From positions 1,984,001-2,048,000 of the forward strand of contig NZ_CP038492.1 in NCBI RefSeq assembly GCF_004751985.1: DNA of 64,000 nucleotides, in the 5' to 3' direction. Below, piece after piece: positions 36,580-45,999 of the stretch; the first letter of the stretch is position 1; every line of letters begins with the position of its first letter. A program made the position numbers and the translations under genes. The notes beneath the pieces were generated by a model, which was given only the letters and a program-made list of their open reading frames with translations, did not search any database and had not been told where the DNA came from. The DNA is from Rhodophyticola sp. CCM32. GTDB taxonomy: Bacteria; Pseudomonadota; Alphaproteobacteria; Rhodobacterales; Rhodobacteraceae.

Positions 36580-37848
36580 TTACGGCTTGTCTTCTGCCTC
36601 TTCCTCTTCCTGCGCGGCCTCGATAAACGCCTCCTGCGCCCATTCCATCGCCACGGGCGACCCCGATGGCATGACCGGGGCATAGCTGCCGGTTTCCTCC
36701 CAGCCGGGGGCGGGCCGCACAGTGGCGCGATAGGCGGCATATATCGCCAGCCCGGCCATCAGAACCGCGAGATAGCCGAAATAGCCCGCAGGCCCCACCG
36801 CCCCCATGATCGCCCCCACAACCAGCGGCCCGAAAATCGCGCCGGTTCCGTTGATAAAGATCAACCGGCCACCGGCGGCCGCCATCTGATCATATTCCAG
36901 AAAGTCATTGGTATAGGCCACCAGCAGGGCATAAAGCGGGTTCGCCAGCCCGCCGAACAGGAAAGAGACCATCAGCAACAGCCAGAAGACATCGCCCCCC
37001 AGAACCGCCAGAACCGCCACCCCTGCGGCCAGCACACTGACCCCCAGGATCAACACCCGGCGATCCATACGATCCGAAACCCAGCCAATCGGGTATTGCA
37101 GGACCATGCCGCCGATATAGAAAGACGCCACGAAGATCGAAATCTGGCCCAGGCTCAACCCGGCCTCGGTGCCGTAAACCGCCGACATCCCGAACATCGC
37201 TGAATAGACCCCGCCCATGATAAAGATACCGGTACAGCCCAGGGGAGAAACCGAGAATATCTCGCGCAGGCCCATCGGTTTGGTGGTCTCGAATGCGGGC
37301 ATCGGGGTGGCCGACAAGAGGATCGGCGCGAAGCTGAGCGAGACCAGAACCGACGGGACAATGAACAACGCGTAGCCCGACGGATCGCCCAGAACCAGCA
37401 GGCCCTGGGCCGACACAACGCCCAGCATCTGCACGATCATATAGATCGACAGCGCCTTGCCCCGTGTCTCATTGGTGGAGGCATTGTTCAGCCAGCTTTC
37501 GGCGGTCACATAAACGGCGGAAAAACAGAACCCGATGATCACCCGCAGCAAGGTCCAGCTGATCGGGTCGGTCAGCACCGGAAACAGGATCAAAGCCGCC
37601 GAGATCATCGAGCCAAGGGCCGCAAAGACCCGGATATGCCCGACCCTGCGGATCATGCCCGGCGCCCCGCTGGAGCCGCCCAGAAACCCCGCGAAATAGG
37701 CCGACATCACAATCGACATCTCAAGCGTCGAAAACCCCTCGATCGCGCCACGAACACCAAGAAGCGTGCCTTGCAGGCCGTTTCCGACCATCAGAAGCAT
37801 CATGCCCAGCAGCAGGGCCCAGGAAGAGCGGAAGACATAAAGCATCAA
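36580..37848 (-). CDS. MFS transporter (YcaD-like)
   Basis: Inner-membrane transporter (422 aa) with about twelve helices and an acidic C-terminal tail EAAQEEEEAEDK. It resembles the YcaD/sugar-efflux-like MFS group (RGKALSIYMIVQMLGV, GWVSDRMDRRVLI motif A). The substrate is unknown. A family A element lies 26 bp upstream of its start, so its promoter region may partly derive from that element. Confidence 0.85.
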   Translation of the reverse strand: MMLYVFRSSWALLLGMMLLMVGNGLQGTLLGVRGAIEGFSTLEMSIVMSAYFAGFLGGSSGAPGMIRRVGHIRVFAALGSMISAALILFPVLTDPISWTLLRVIIGFCFSAVYVTAESWLNNASTNETRGKALSIYMIVQMLGVVSAQGLLVLGDPSGYALFIVPSVLVSLSFAPILLSATPMPAFETTKPMGLREIFSVSPLGCTGIFIMGGVYSAMFGMSAVYGTEAGLSLGQISIFVASFYIGGMVLQYPIGWVSDRMDRRVLILGVSVLAAGVAVLAVLGGDVFWLLLMVSFLFGGLANPLYALLVAYTNDFLEYDQMAAAGGRLIFINGTGAIFGPLVVGAIMGAVGPAGYFGYLAVLMAGLAIYAAYRATVRPAPGWEETGSYAPVMPSGSPVAMEWAQEAFIEAAQEEEEAEDKP

Positions 37849-37874
37849 GACGTCCCTAACCGATTGGTGTCAGC

Positions 37875-38048
37875 TATAGCGCCGGATTGCAATTCTTCAC
37901 CACATATACATTGCGCAGAGGGCATCGCCCGAACCGAGGGGAGGGCGAGAAGCGCCCGCGCCCCTTGGGGCGGTACGGGCGCTGCCCGGCGGTCCCGCCG
38001 GGCGCAAGGATGGTGTGGGGTGGTTCAGAATTTCAGTCCGGTGCTTTA
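37875..38048. mobile_element. Family A miniature inverted-repeat element (copy A2)
   Basis: 174 bp bounded by TA. The ends TATAGCGCCGGATTGCAATT and (inverse) TAAAGCACCGGACTGAAATT match at most positions. The interior is as in A1: ACATATACATTGCGCAGAGG, CGAACCGAGGGGAGGGCGAG and the GCCCGGCGG..CCGCCGGGC hairpin. Another small dyad element (38047-38146) abuts it. Confidence 0.75.
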
Positions 38049-38146
38049 AGTGGTTTGCATTAAATCTTCATCGGAAACCACTGCTCCTCACCTTCGGCTC
38101 GAACGCGGTTTTCGATGAGATGCCTCATATAAAACGCAAACCGTTA
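38047..38146. mobile_element. Family D miniature element abutting copy A2
   Basis: 100 bp bounded by TA, with ends TAAGTGGTTTGCATTAAAT and (inverse) TAACGGTTTGCGTTTTATAT, and an inner pair TCATCGGAAACC/GGTTTTCGATGA. The sequence TCGAACGCGGTTTTCGAT also occurs in near-identical form at 53913-53929, next to another family A fragment. It shares its TA with A2, as if one element had gone into the edge of the other. Confidence 0.6.
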
Positions 38147-38173
38147 TGGGGCATCTGATTGCGTCAAGGTCTG

Positions 38174-39229
38174 TCACATCTGCGACGGAATCAGCAAAGA
38201 GGCGTCCCCGTACGAAAAAAACCGATATTCATGATCAATCGCATGGGCATAGATTTCCCTGATCCGGCCCGCCCCCATCAGGGCAGAGACCAGCATCATC
38301 AGCGTCGATTTCGGCAGATGGAAATTGGTCATCAAAGCATCGGCGATTTTGAACCTGTAGCCGGGATAGATAAAAATATCCGTATCCCCCTGCCAGGCGG
38401 CCAGTTGGCCATCCGCGCCCGCCGCCGTCTCAATCAGGCGCAGGGCAGTGGTGCCCACGGGAATGATCCGCCCGCCCGCGGCACGGGTCGCGGTGATATC
38501 GGCGGCGGCTTCGGCGCTGATCTCGCCCCATTCCGCATGCATCCGGTGGGTGGTGACATCCTCCACCGTGACCGGCAGAAAGGTGCCCGCCCCCACATGC
38601 AGGGTCACAAAGCTCATCGTGACGCCTTTGGCGCGCAGCCCCGCCAGCAACGGCTCGTCGAAATGCAGGCTGGCCGTGGGCGCCGCAACCGCGCCACTGC
38701 GCCGGGCCCAGATCGTCTGATAATCCTCGTGGTCCCGGGCATCCGCAGGCCGTTTGCCCGCGATATAAGGTGGCAGTGGCATCGCCCCCGCCGCATTCAG
38801 GGCCGCATCGAAATCCGGGCCAGTCAGGTTGAAACGCAGGCGCAGCCCGCCCTGCAACCCGGTGACTTCAGCCGACAGATCGCCCGAGAACACCACGGTT
38901 TCGCCGATTGCCAGTTTTCGCAGCGGCTTGGCCAGGGCCGACCAGCTGCCATTGGCCTGCGGCTCCAGCAGGGTCACCTCGACCCTGGCTTTCACCACCT
39001 CCTCGCCTGTGTCGCGCAACCGCAGCCCGGTCAGCCGCGCAGGGATCACCCTTGTGTCGTTCAGCACCAGCCGGTCGCCCGGACGCAGGATACCCGGCAG
39101 ATCCGAGACTGTACGGTCCTGCGTCTTCGCCCCCTCGGCCAGCAGCAACCGGGCCGAAGACCGGGGCCGCGCAGGCCGGGTGGCAATCAGATGCTCAGGC
39201 AGGTCGAAATCAAAATCACTCAGCTTCAC
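38174..39229 (-). CDS. queA: tRNA preQ1(34) S-adenosylmethionine ribosyltransferase-isomerase
   Basis: Cytoplasmic queuosine-pathway enzyme (351 aa) that transfers the ribosyl part of SAM to preQ1 in tRNA. Diagnostic stretches are [59 protein letters not shown] and [16 protein letters not shown]. The length is typical. Its start overlaps the stop of the AsmA-like gene by 4 bp, so they are cotranscribed. The usual companion tgt is not in the window. Confidence 0.97.
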   Translation of the reverse strand: MKLSDFDFDLPEHLIATRPARPRSSARLLLAEGAKTQDRTVSDLPGILRPGDRLVLNDTRVIPARLTGLRLRDTGEEVVKARVEVTLLEPQANGSWSALAKPLRKLAIGETVVFSGDLSAEVTGLQGGLRLRFNLTGPDFDAALNAAGAMPLPPYIAGKRPADARDHEDYQTIWARRSGAVAAPTASLHFDEPLLAGLRAKGVTMSFVTLHVGAGTFLPVTVEDVTTHRMHAEWGEISAEAAADITATRAAGGRIIPVGTTALRLIETAAGADGQLAAWQGDTDIFIYPGYRFKIADALMTNFHLPKSTLMMLVSALMGAGRIREIYAHAIDHEYRFFSYGDASLLIPSQM

Positions 39230-42200
39230 TGGCTCAGCTCCGGTGGCGGGCGGCGGAAGATCTCGCGAAAGATGCCGGGGGTCAGGATGGACAGCGGGTT
39301 CACGGTAACCCGGGTATTTTCGGGCGTGCCGGTCAACCGGTAGCTGAAACCGAACAACCCCTCGCGGCGGGGCGCAAACAATGCCCCCAACACACCGTTC
39401 ACCACATAAAACGGCGAGACAACACCCTGCATGTCAAACTGCCGGTTGGCGATATCGTAAACCCCATCCATAGAGATGCCCATGGAAGGTCCGACAGCGG
39501 TGCCCCGGTCAATGACAATCGCGCGCGGTGACAGGCGGAACCGGGCCTCGACCTCGCCCAGATTGATGCCCGTGCCGCCAAGCTGTTCCAGAAGACCCAC
39601 CACCGAGATTATGTTCAGCAGTTCGGCCATGGCGGGCGCATTGCGCAGACGCGGGCCAGAAAGTGTCACTTGCCCGTCATAAGACCCGGTCTGCCCCGTG
39701 GGCTGCATCACCAGTTCCATATCGCCGCCATAGGCGTTTTCATAAAGCCCCGCCGCGCGCAGAACCGCGCCGCCATTATCGGATCGTATCCGAACCGCCA
39801 CGCCATTGGCGGTTGTGACCAGGGTTCCGCTGATCGGAACCGCATCATTCACATCGCCCTGAAACTGGCCCGAAAGCCCGCCGGTCGTGGTCATATCCGC
39901 AGTGACCGATCGCAGCGCCAGCCCTTCGGCGATCTGCACCCGGTCCAGGCGCACACTGAACGGCCCGCTACCGGCGCCCGATCTCCCCGCCCCGCCCAAA
40001 GAAGGGGCCTGCCGCAGATCAAAGCTGCCGCCGGTGATCTCGACCGAGGGCGCACGGCCCGCGCCACGCCCCACCAGCGCCCCGGTCACATCCAGCCAGT
40101 TGCCCAGGCGAAACCGGGTTGCGGTCAGCCGATCAAGCCCGCCGCTGTCGCGCAGACTGACAGACCCTTGCAGATCAAGCCCGGCCACGGCCAGTTCAAG
40201 GGAGGTCACACCGGGGGTCGCGCCCAGCCGGACAGTTGCCGCCAAACGCCCGGTTTGTCCCTGTGATGCGCTCCATGACAGCGGTGCAAGACGCAGGCCC
40301 AGACCAGACAGATCCGAGGTCAGAACCAGATCGGGGGGGCTGTCACCCGCCCCCAGATCAAGCACAAAATCTGCCCCGGCAGAACCGGTCACAAACCCGT
40401 CGGGCAAGACGACCCCAAAAGCGTCCAGGGTCGCTGCGGACAGAACACCGGTCCCTTCCAGTCGACTGCGGCCATCAGCATCGGGACCCAGGGCACGGCT
40501 CCATCTGCCCGTGGCCGTAACCCCGTCCAGATCTGCGCGTCCGCTGATGGACACACGGTCAGGTACAACCTCCACCTGCAGGGTGTCCGCGCTCAACACA
40601 CGGCCCTCGATCAGGCTTTCGGACCGGACATCGGTCAGTTGCCCGGTCACATCAAATGCCAGCGCCTCGAACGGCACTTGATTGCGCAATGGCAGATCTA
40701 ACTGCCCATGCAGTGCCGCCTGACCCGTTGCCAGACTCTCTGCCGACAGGGCCCCGCCGGCAAACAGGTTCACCGGCGGCAGTTCCAGCAGGTCAAGCAC
40801 ATCAGGCAACGCGCCAGCCACGCGCAGATCAAACCGGGTGTCGGGCCCGCGCGGGCGCACATCCTCGATCACCATGGTGGAACCTGCCAGTTCAACCGCA
40901 CCGCCAAGCGGCGAGGTCACCTGCCCCGCGCTCAGCGACATCACAAATCGCGGCCCGGTCAGCGAGACATACCCCCGCGCGCCTTCAATCGGCGGCATGT
41001 GACGCAGGGCGCGCAGGGTCGTGTCGTCGAAATCCAGCCGCAGCATATGGGTGGGAACGCCATCCACCGCCTGTCGAAATGCGAAAGAGACATTGCGCAG
41101 GGTGCCAGCAATCAGGTTTGTCTCCAGCCAGCGGCGGGTATTGGGAACACTTTCGGTCGGCCAGTAGGGCAGAACATCGGCGGCCGCGATCTCGGGGATG
41201 GACGCATCAATCCGGGTGTTGAGCCCCTCCGGCCCAGCCATGATCTCTCCATGGGCCATAACCTGCAAAGGGCCGTTGAACAGCACGACCTGCCCCAGTT
41301 CCAGCCGTATGAAAGGCTGCAACGACAGGCGCATATCCATCGCCCCGCCCTCGATCTGAAGCGGGGCCTCGAACATGGCATCGGGCGCGGCCTCGATCCC
41401 GGTGAACTGGAACTGGCCCACATAGCTGGTGCCGTCAGGCATCAGATCCGCATGGCCCGTTGCGTTGAATTTCAGTGCCGGAGCATCCACGTTCAAGGCC
41501 GAGAACGCCAACCGCCCGGCCTGCGCATCATACTCGAAATAAGCGCTCAGCGACATGAAGGGGATCGGGTCAATACCTTCGCCCAGATTGATCTGCCCCT
41601 GACCGATATCCAGCGCCCCGCTCAGATCGCCAATCGTGCCATCATCGGTGAGACGCGTGGTCAAGGCGCCTGAAATCGGTGCGCGCATCAGGTCAAGCCA
41701 GGCCAGTGCGGGGGTAATTGCGGCCACATCACGGGCACCCATATTCTGGAACTGCACCCGCATATCCGTATGGCCCAGATCAGGGTTCCGAGACACCGCC
41801 AGAGACAGTTCCGCGTCGCGGGACCCTTCCACCTGCCCGCCCATGATCAGGGTCAAAGCCGTGCCTTTGCGTTCCAGACGCAGATTGGCATTATGGGCGC
41901 GTATCACCCGGCCGGTCATCTCGTCATCCAGCACCAGTTCCAGTCCATGGCCCTGGATTTCCTGCAGATCATCGAAAATCGGCTGTGCGAACATCCGGTC
42001 GATCCGGGCAAGCGTTTCGGTCAGGTCACCGGCTTCGGCCGCGCCGGCGTCGCCAAGCGCGAGATCAAGCCGCCCCTGCGCATCCCGCCCGATCCGCATG
42101 CCCGCCCCGCTCACCTCGGCGCGGTAGGGCCGCAAATCCCCCCGCAGAAGCGCGCGCCCGTTTATATCCACCGTCACGTCCGGGAACCGCGCCCGCAGCA

Positions 42201-42546
42201 CGTCACCCTCCCACATGACCACATCGCTTAGCACAATATGCGGGGTCACACCGCCATCGCGCAGCGCCAGGCCGATGTCACCGACCTGAATCTGGTTGGC
42301 CGCCATCGCCTGATCCAACCGCGCCTCGATCCGCGACTGCACCCAGTCGGGCAGGCGCAGAACCCTGTCCATCGCCATCCAGATCAGTGCCATCACCATG
42401 ATGACGGGAATCAGTATCAGAAGGCTCGACACCACACTGCACAGCCATAAAACCCGGCGCCGCAAGCGGCGCGGTGGTTTTTCGGGGCGTCCTGGGGCTG
42501 CTCTGCCATTTTTGGCCTGTTCAGGGGGCGGTAGCGGGCGCATCAA
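39226..42546 (-). CDS. YhdP/AsmA-like (DUF3971) envelope protein
   Basis: A 1106-residue protein with one N-terminal membrane helix (about 34-60, [20 protein letters not shown]) and a very long beta-rich periplasmic part of DUF3971/AsmA_2 type. A Pro/Arg-rich cytoplasmic head precedes the helix. The family includes YhdP, TamB and AsmA, bridge-like proteins linked to phospholipid transport between the membranes. It is in one operon with queA. The divergent bcp start lies 85 bp away. Confidence 0.85.
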   Translation of the reverse strand: MMRPLPPPEQAKNGRAAPGRPEKPPRRLRRRVLWLCSVVSSLLILIPVIMVMALIWMAMDRVLRLPDWVQSRIEARLDQAMAANQIQVGDIGLALRDGGVTPHIVLSDVVMWEGDVLRARFPDVTVDINGRALLRGDLRPYRAEVSGAGMRIGRDAQGRLDLALGDAGAAEAGDLTETLARIDRMFAQPIFDDLQEIQGHGLELVLDDEMTGRVIRAHNANLRLERKGTALTLIMGGQVEGSRDAELSLAVSRNPDLGHTDMRVQFQNMGARDVAAITPALAWLDLMRAPISGALTTRLTDDGTIGDLSGALDIGQGQINLGEGIDPIPFMSLSAYFEYDAQAGRLAFSALNVDAPALKFNATGHADLMPDGTSYVGQFQFTGIEAAPDAMFEAPLQIEGGAMDMRLSLQPFIRLELGQVVLFNGPLQVMAHGEIMAGPEGLNTRIDASIPEIAAADVLPYWPTESVPNTRRWLETNLIAGTLRNVSFAFRQAVDGVPTHMLRLDFDDTTLRALRHMPPIEGARGYVSLTGPRFVMSLSAGQVTSPLGGAVELAGSTMVIEDVRPRGPDTRFDLRVAGALPDVLDLLELPPVNLFAGGALSAESLATGQAALHGQLDLPLRNQVPFEALAFDVTGQLTDVRSESLIEGRVLSADTLQVEVVPDRVSISGRADLDGVTATGRWSRALGPDADGRSRLEGTGVLSAATLDAFGVVLPDGFVTGSAGADFVLDLGAGDSPPDLVLTSDLSGLGLRLAPLSWSASQGQTGRLAATVRLGATPGVTSLELAVAGLDLQGSVSLRDSGGLDRLTATRFRLGNWLDVTGALVGRGAGRAPSVEITGGSFDLRQAPSLGGAGRSGAGSGPFSVRLDRVQIAEGLALRSVTADMTTTGGLSGQFQGDVNDAVPISGTLVTTANGVAVRIRSDNGGAVLRAAGLYENAYGGDMELVMQPTGQTGSYDGQVTLSGPRLRNAPAMAELLNIISVVGLLEQLGGTGINLGEVEARFRLSPRAIVIDRGTAVGPSMGISMDGVYDIANRQFDMQGVVSPFYVVNGVLGALFAPRREGLFGFSYRLTGTPENTRVTVNPLSILTPGIFREIFRRPPPELSQ

Positions 42547-42631
42547 TCTTGGGCTTTATCTTCGCCGCAAATCCCCTAGCTTGCAAACCAAACTCAGGTC
42601 TTCCGCCTGTCACATTTCAATGAGGTTCCCC

Positions 42632-43093
42632 ATGCCCGATATCGGTTCCCCCGCCCCGGATTTCACCCTGCCCCGTGACGGGGGTGGCGAGATCACGCTT
42701 TCCGGCCTGCAACCGGCCCCTGTGATTTTGTATTTCTACCCACGGGATGACACGCCCGGCTGCACCAAAGAGGCGATTGCCTTCACCGGTCTGGCAGCAG
42801 AATTCAAGGCTGCGGGCGCCACCATTCTTGGCATCTCGAAAGACACGGTTGCCAAACATGACAAATTCATCGCCAAACATGAGCTTGGGATCGCGCTGGT
42901 CTCGGACGCCGAAGGCGATGTGTGTGAACGCTATGGCACCTGGGTCGAGAAGAGCATGTATGGTAAGACATATATGGGAATTGAACGCGCAACCTTTCTG
43001 ATTGGCGGCGATGGCACAATTGCGCAGATCTGGCGCAAGGTGAAAGTGCCCGGCCATGCCGAGGCGGTGCTGGAGGCGGTGCGCGCGCTGTGA
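42632..43093 (+). CDS. bcp: Thioredoxin-dependent peroxiredoxin Bcp (PrxQ)
   Basis: Cytoplasmic peroxidase (153 aa) reducing hydrogen peroxide and organic hydroperoxides. The thioredoxin fold and the active site YPRDDTPGCTKEAIAF hold the peroxidatic Cys near residue 44. The second Cys five residues later, found in E. coli Bcp, is absent (Ala-Phe region). Another Cys is near residue 93 (DVCERYG), so the resolving mechanism may differ. The ATG at 42632 follows TGAGG. Its stop overlaps the next gene (GTGA). Confidence 0.94.
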   Translation: MPDIGSPAPDFTLPRDGGGEITLSGLQPAPVILYFYPRDDTPGCTKEAIAFTGLAAEFKAAGATILGISKDTVAKHDKFIAKHELGIALVSDAEGDVCERYGTWVEKSMYGKTYMGIERATFLIGGDGTIAQIWRKVKVPGHAEAVLEAVRAL

Positions 43094-43917
43094 TCCCCCT
43101 TGCCGAAATGGCCGTTGCGGTGCTGGAAACCGCAGATGCCCGCGCCAAATGCGCGCTGTCGCGGGATTTTGCGGCAAAGTGGAAAGCCGCACGCGCCGAC
43201 GGGGCCACCCCGATCCCTTTGGGCCGCGCCGCGCCGCCCGACCGCCCGGCGCGGCCCCCGCAGCCCCCGCTTCTGGACCCCCGCGATGTGCCCCGCCGCA
43301 AACCCGGGACCGAGGCCGGCAGAACCGCCATCCTGCATGCGGTCGCCCATATCGAACTGAACGCGGTGGACCTGCATTGGGACATCATCGCGCGGTTTGC
43401 GGATCTGCCGATGCCCATGGGATATTATGATGACTGGGTGCAGGCCGCCGATGAGGAATCCAAGCATTTCAACCTGATCGCCGATTGTCTGGAAGAGATG
43501 GGCAGTTTTTACGGTGCCCTGCCCGCCCATGCGGGCATGTGGCGCGCCGCGGAAGATACGGCCAATGACATCATGGGGCGTCTTGCCGTTGTGCCGATGG
43601 TGCTGGAGGCACGTGGTCTGGACGTTACCCCGAACATGATCGAGGTCTTTCGCCGGGCCGGCGGCGCCCCTGGCGCGGCCCGGGCTGTCGCCGCGATGGA
43701 GGTGATTTATGCAGAAGAAGTCCACCATGTGGCCTATGGTTCGAAATGGTTTCACTTCCTGTGCGGGCGCGAAAACATTGATCCCAAACCGGCCTTCCAC
43801 GATCTGGTGCGGCGCTATTTCCACGGTGCGCTGAAGCCGCCCTTTAACGAGGAAAAACGTGCCGAAGCGGGAATCCCACCTGATTTTTACTGGCCTCTGT
43901 CGGAAAAATCGGGGTGA
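43090..43917 (+). CDS. DUF455 ferritin-like family protein
   Basis: A 275-residue protein with a ferritin-like four-helix core. Candidate metal ligands lie in AHIELNAVDLHWD, DEESKHFNLI and EVIYAEEVHHVAYG. It uses a GTG start that overlaps the bcp stop by 4 bp, so it is translationally coupled to the peroxiredoxin. The function is not established; the coupling suggests a redox or iron-related role. A Pro-rich linker lies at about 55-75. A terminator follows the stop. Confidence 0.88.
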   Translation: MIPLAEMAVAVLETADARAKCALSRDFAAKWKAARADGATPIPLGRAAPPDRPARPPQPPLLDPRDVPRRKPGTEAGRTAILHAVAHIELNAVDLHWDIIARFADLPMPMGYYDDWVQAADEESKHFNLIADCLEEMGSFYGALPAHAGMWRAAEDTANDIMGRLAVVPMVLEARGLDVTPNMIEVFRRAGGAPGAARAVAAMEVIYAEEVHHVAYGSKWFHFLCGRENIDPKPAFHDLVRRYFHGALKPPFNEEKRAEAGIPPDFYWPLSEKSG

Positions 43918-43921
43918 TCAC

Positions 43922-43944
43922 AACCGATCTTTCGGCGGTTTTTT
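43922..43944 (+). terminator. Intrinsic terminator after bcp-DUF455
   Basis: A 5-bp stem AACCG/CGGTT (43922-43926 with 43936-43940) runs into a T tract ending at 43944, with an alternative inner stem CCGA/TCGG. It lies 5 bp after the stop. Short but well placed. Confidence 0.65.
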
Positions 43945-44096
43945 GCTCAAACATAAGGCATGATGGCGTCTTTTGGCCATATTAACACATAAAAGATTGA
44001 GGCAAAATCCTCTATCGCTTATGCCGTTCCGGTGGCCAGCTTTCGCATAGGGGATGATGCATTGAGACGGGCCGAGAAGATAATGGGGCTAAATAC

Positions 44097-45437
44097 GTGA
44101 TAGCACGGTTACTGAACCGCTTAAACGCGGCTTTGGGAAAACACCTTCCTGAGCAGCGATTGTTTCTGAAGTCTGACGCGGGGATGCGGTTTATCCGCCT
44201 GCGCCCGGGGACACAGGCCCTGATGATCACCGGTGGCGCGGTGTTTGTCGGCTGGACCGCGATTGTCACCTCGATCTTCCTGATCGACACGATCAGCGCA
44301 GGCGAGGCCCGCGAACAGGTCGCGCGCGCCCAGATGACCTATCAGATCCGGCTCAATGACATGTCGGATGAACGCGACGCCCGTGCCTCCGAGGCCAGGC
44401 TGGCGCAGGACCGTTTCACCATCGCCATGGATCAGGTCTCGGAAATGCAGTCACGCCTGCTGGCTTCCGAGGAACGGCGCCGCGAAATGGAAGTCGCCGT
44501 CGATGTGATCCAGACCACCCTGCGTCGCACGATGACCGAGAGGGACGAGGCCCGGGGTCGCGCCGATCAGCTTATGGCGGATATTCAGGCCGAAACCGGC
44601 ACCATCCAGACGGCCGCAGGCCATCAGCGTGATATGGAACTGACGCTGGCCTTTCTGGCCGATGCGCTGGAAGACACCGCCGTTGAACGTGACGACGCGC
44701 ATCAGGATATGGAGGTCGCCCATGCAGAGGTCGACCGGCTGGAGTTCGAGGCCGAACTGGCCGCAGAGCGCGGCGAGCGTATTTTCACCCAGATAGAGGA
44801 TGCGGTGGCGATGTCGCTGGAACCGCTGGATACGATGTTCCGCAGCGCGGGCATGCCCACCGATCAGATCATCGAACAGGTCCGCCGGGGCTATTCCGGC
44901 CAGGGCGGCCCGCTGATGCCGATCACCATGTCGACCCGCGGGCAGGCCCCCGACGAAATCTCGCTGCGGGCCAATGAGGTTCTGGAAGGCCTGGATCAGG
45001 TGAACCTCTACCGCCTCGCCGCAGAACAACTGCCCTTTTCGATGCCGGTCGGTTCTTCTGCCCGCTACACTTCGGGGTTTGGCTATCGCCCTGACCCGTT
45101 CCATGGCGGTCAGCGACTTCATGCCGGTAGCGATTTTGCCGGTCCCGTCGGCACGCCGCTTTATGCCACAGGCGATGGCGTGGTCACATTTTCTGGCCGT
45201 CAGAGCGGTTATGGGCTGCTGGTCAAGATCCGGCATCCCTTTGGACTCGAGACCCGATACGCCCATATGTCGCGCATCCGGGTGTCCGAAGGTCAAAGGG
45301 TCTCGCGCGGGGAACAGATCGGTGATATGGGAAGAACGGGCCGCGTAACCGGGTCGCATGTCCACTATGAAGTGCGCCAAGACGGCACCCCCGTAGATCC
45401 GATGAACTTTATCACGGCAGGAAGAAATGTTTTCTAA
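44097..45437 (+). CDS. Membrane-anchored M23 peptidoglycan peptidase
   Basis: A 446-residue protein: an N-terminal cytoplasmic head, one membrane helix (about 42-64), a long periplasmic coiled coil (about 70-235) and a C-terminal LytM/M23 domain. The zinc ligands are in HAGSDF (about 341) and HVHYEV (about 421), so it should be an active endopeptidase. I used the GTG at 44097. The next gene, a bactofilin, starts inside its last codons (11-bp overlap). M23-bactofilin pairs control cell shape in several bacteria, for example through bactofilin positioning the peptidase. Confidence 0.93.
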   Translation: MIARLLNRLNAALGKHLPEQRLFLKSDAGMRFIRLRPGTQALMITGGAVFVGWTAIVTSIFLIDTISAGEAREQVARAQMTYQIRLNDMSDERDARASEARLAQDRFTIAMDQVSEMQSRLLASEERRREMEVAVDVIQTTLRRTMTERDEARGRADQLMADIQAETGTIQTAAGHQRDMELTLAFLADALEDTAVERDDAHQDMEVAHAEVDRLEFEAELAAERGERIFTQIEDAVAMSLEPLDTMFRSAGMPTDQIIEQVRRGYSGQGGPLMPITMSTRGQAPDEISLRANEVLEGLDQVNLYRLAAEQLPFSMPVGSSARYTSGFGYRPDPFHGGQRLHAGSDFAGPVGTPLYATGDGVVTFSGRQSGYGLLVKIRHPFGLETRYAHMSRIRVSEGQRVSRGEQIGDMGRTGRVTGSHVHYEVRQDGTPVDPMNFITAGRNVF

Positions 45438-45996
45438 ATCCAAAATCAATGACCCCGCCCCGAAACAAGATGGCAGCCCCGCTGCCAACACGGTGACCAG
45501 TACACCGGTAGAGCGTCCGGCGATGCCTGTTGGCGCGCCCGCCGCTTCTGCGCCCAAGGCCAAACCGCCCGCCTCGACGCTCAGCGCGGATCTGACCGTT
45601 GTGGGCAATCTGCGCACATCCGGCGACATCCAGGTCGAGGGCCATGTGCAGGGCGACATCCGTGCCCATCTTCTGACCGTGGGCGAAAGTGCCACGATCG
45701 AGGGGGAGGTTGTTGCCGATGACGTGGTTGTCACCGGTCGCATTGTCGGGCGGGTCCGGGGCCTGAAGGTCCGTCTGACCTCGACCGCGCGGGTCGAGGG
45801 GGACATCATCCATAAGACTATCGCCATCGAATCGGGCGCCCATTTCGAAGGTTCGGTCCAGCGTCAGGAAGACCCGCTGGCCACCGCCGGTCAGCAGGGC
45901 AAAAAGGCCGCACCGGTCACCAAACCTGCTGCGGCTGCCCCTGCCCCGGCGGCAGCCATGCCCAAAGCCCAGACTGCCGCAGACGGCAAAGCCTGA
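45427..45996 (+). CDS. Bactofilin (polymer-forming cytoskeletal protein)
   Basis: A 189-residue protein with a central bactofilin beta-helix (about 55-140; repeats like DIQVEGHVQGDIRAHLLTVG and VVADDVVVTGRIVGRVRGL) between low-complexity Pro/Ala/Lys-rich tails. Bactofilins form filaments on the inner membrane without nucleotide. It starts 11 bp inside the upstream M23 peptidase gene, so the two are translationally coupled and probably act together. Confidence 0.93.
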   Translation: MFSKSKINDPAPKQDGSPAANTVTSTPVERPAMPVGAPAASAPKAKPPASTLSADLTVVGNLRTSGDIQVEGHVQGDIRAHLLTVGESATIEGEVVADDVVVTGRIVGRVRGLKVRLTSTARVEGDIIHKTIAIESGAHFEGSVQRQEDPLATAGQQGKKAAPVTKPAAAAPAPAAAMPKAQTAADGKA

Positions 45997-45999
45997 TCC

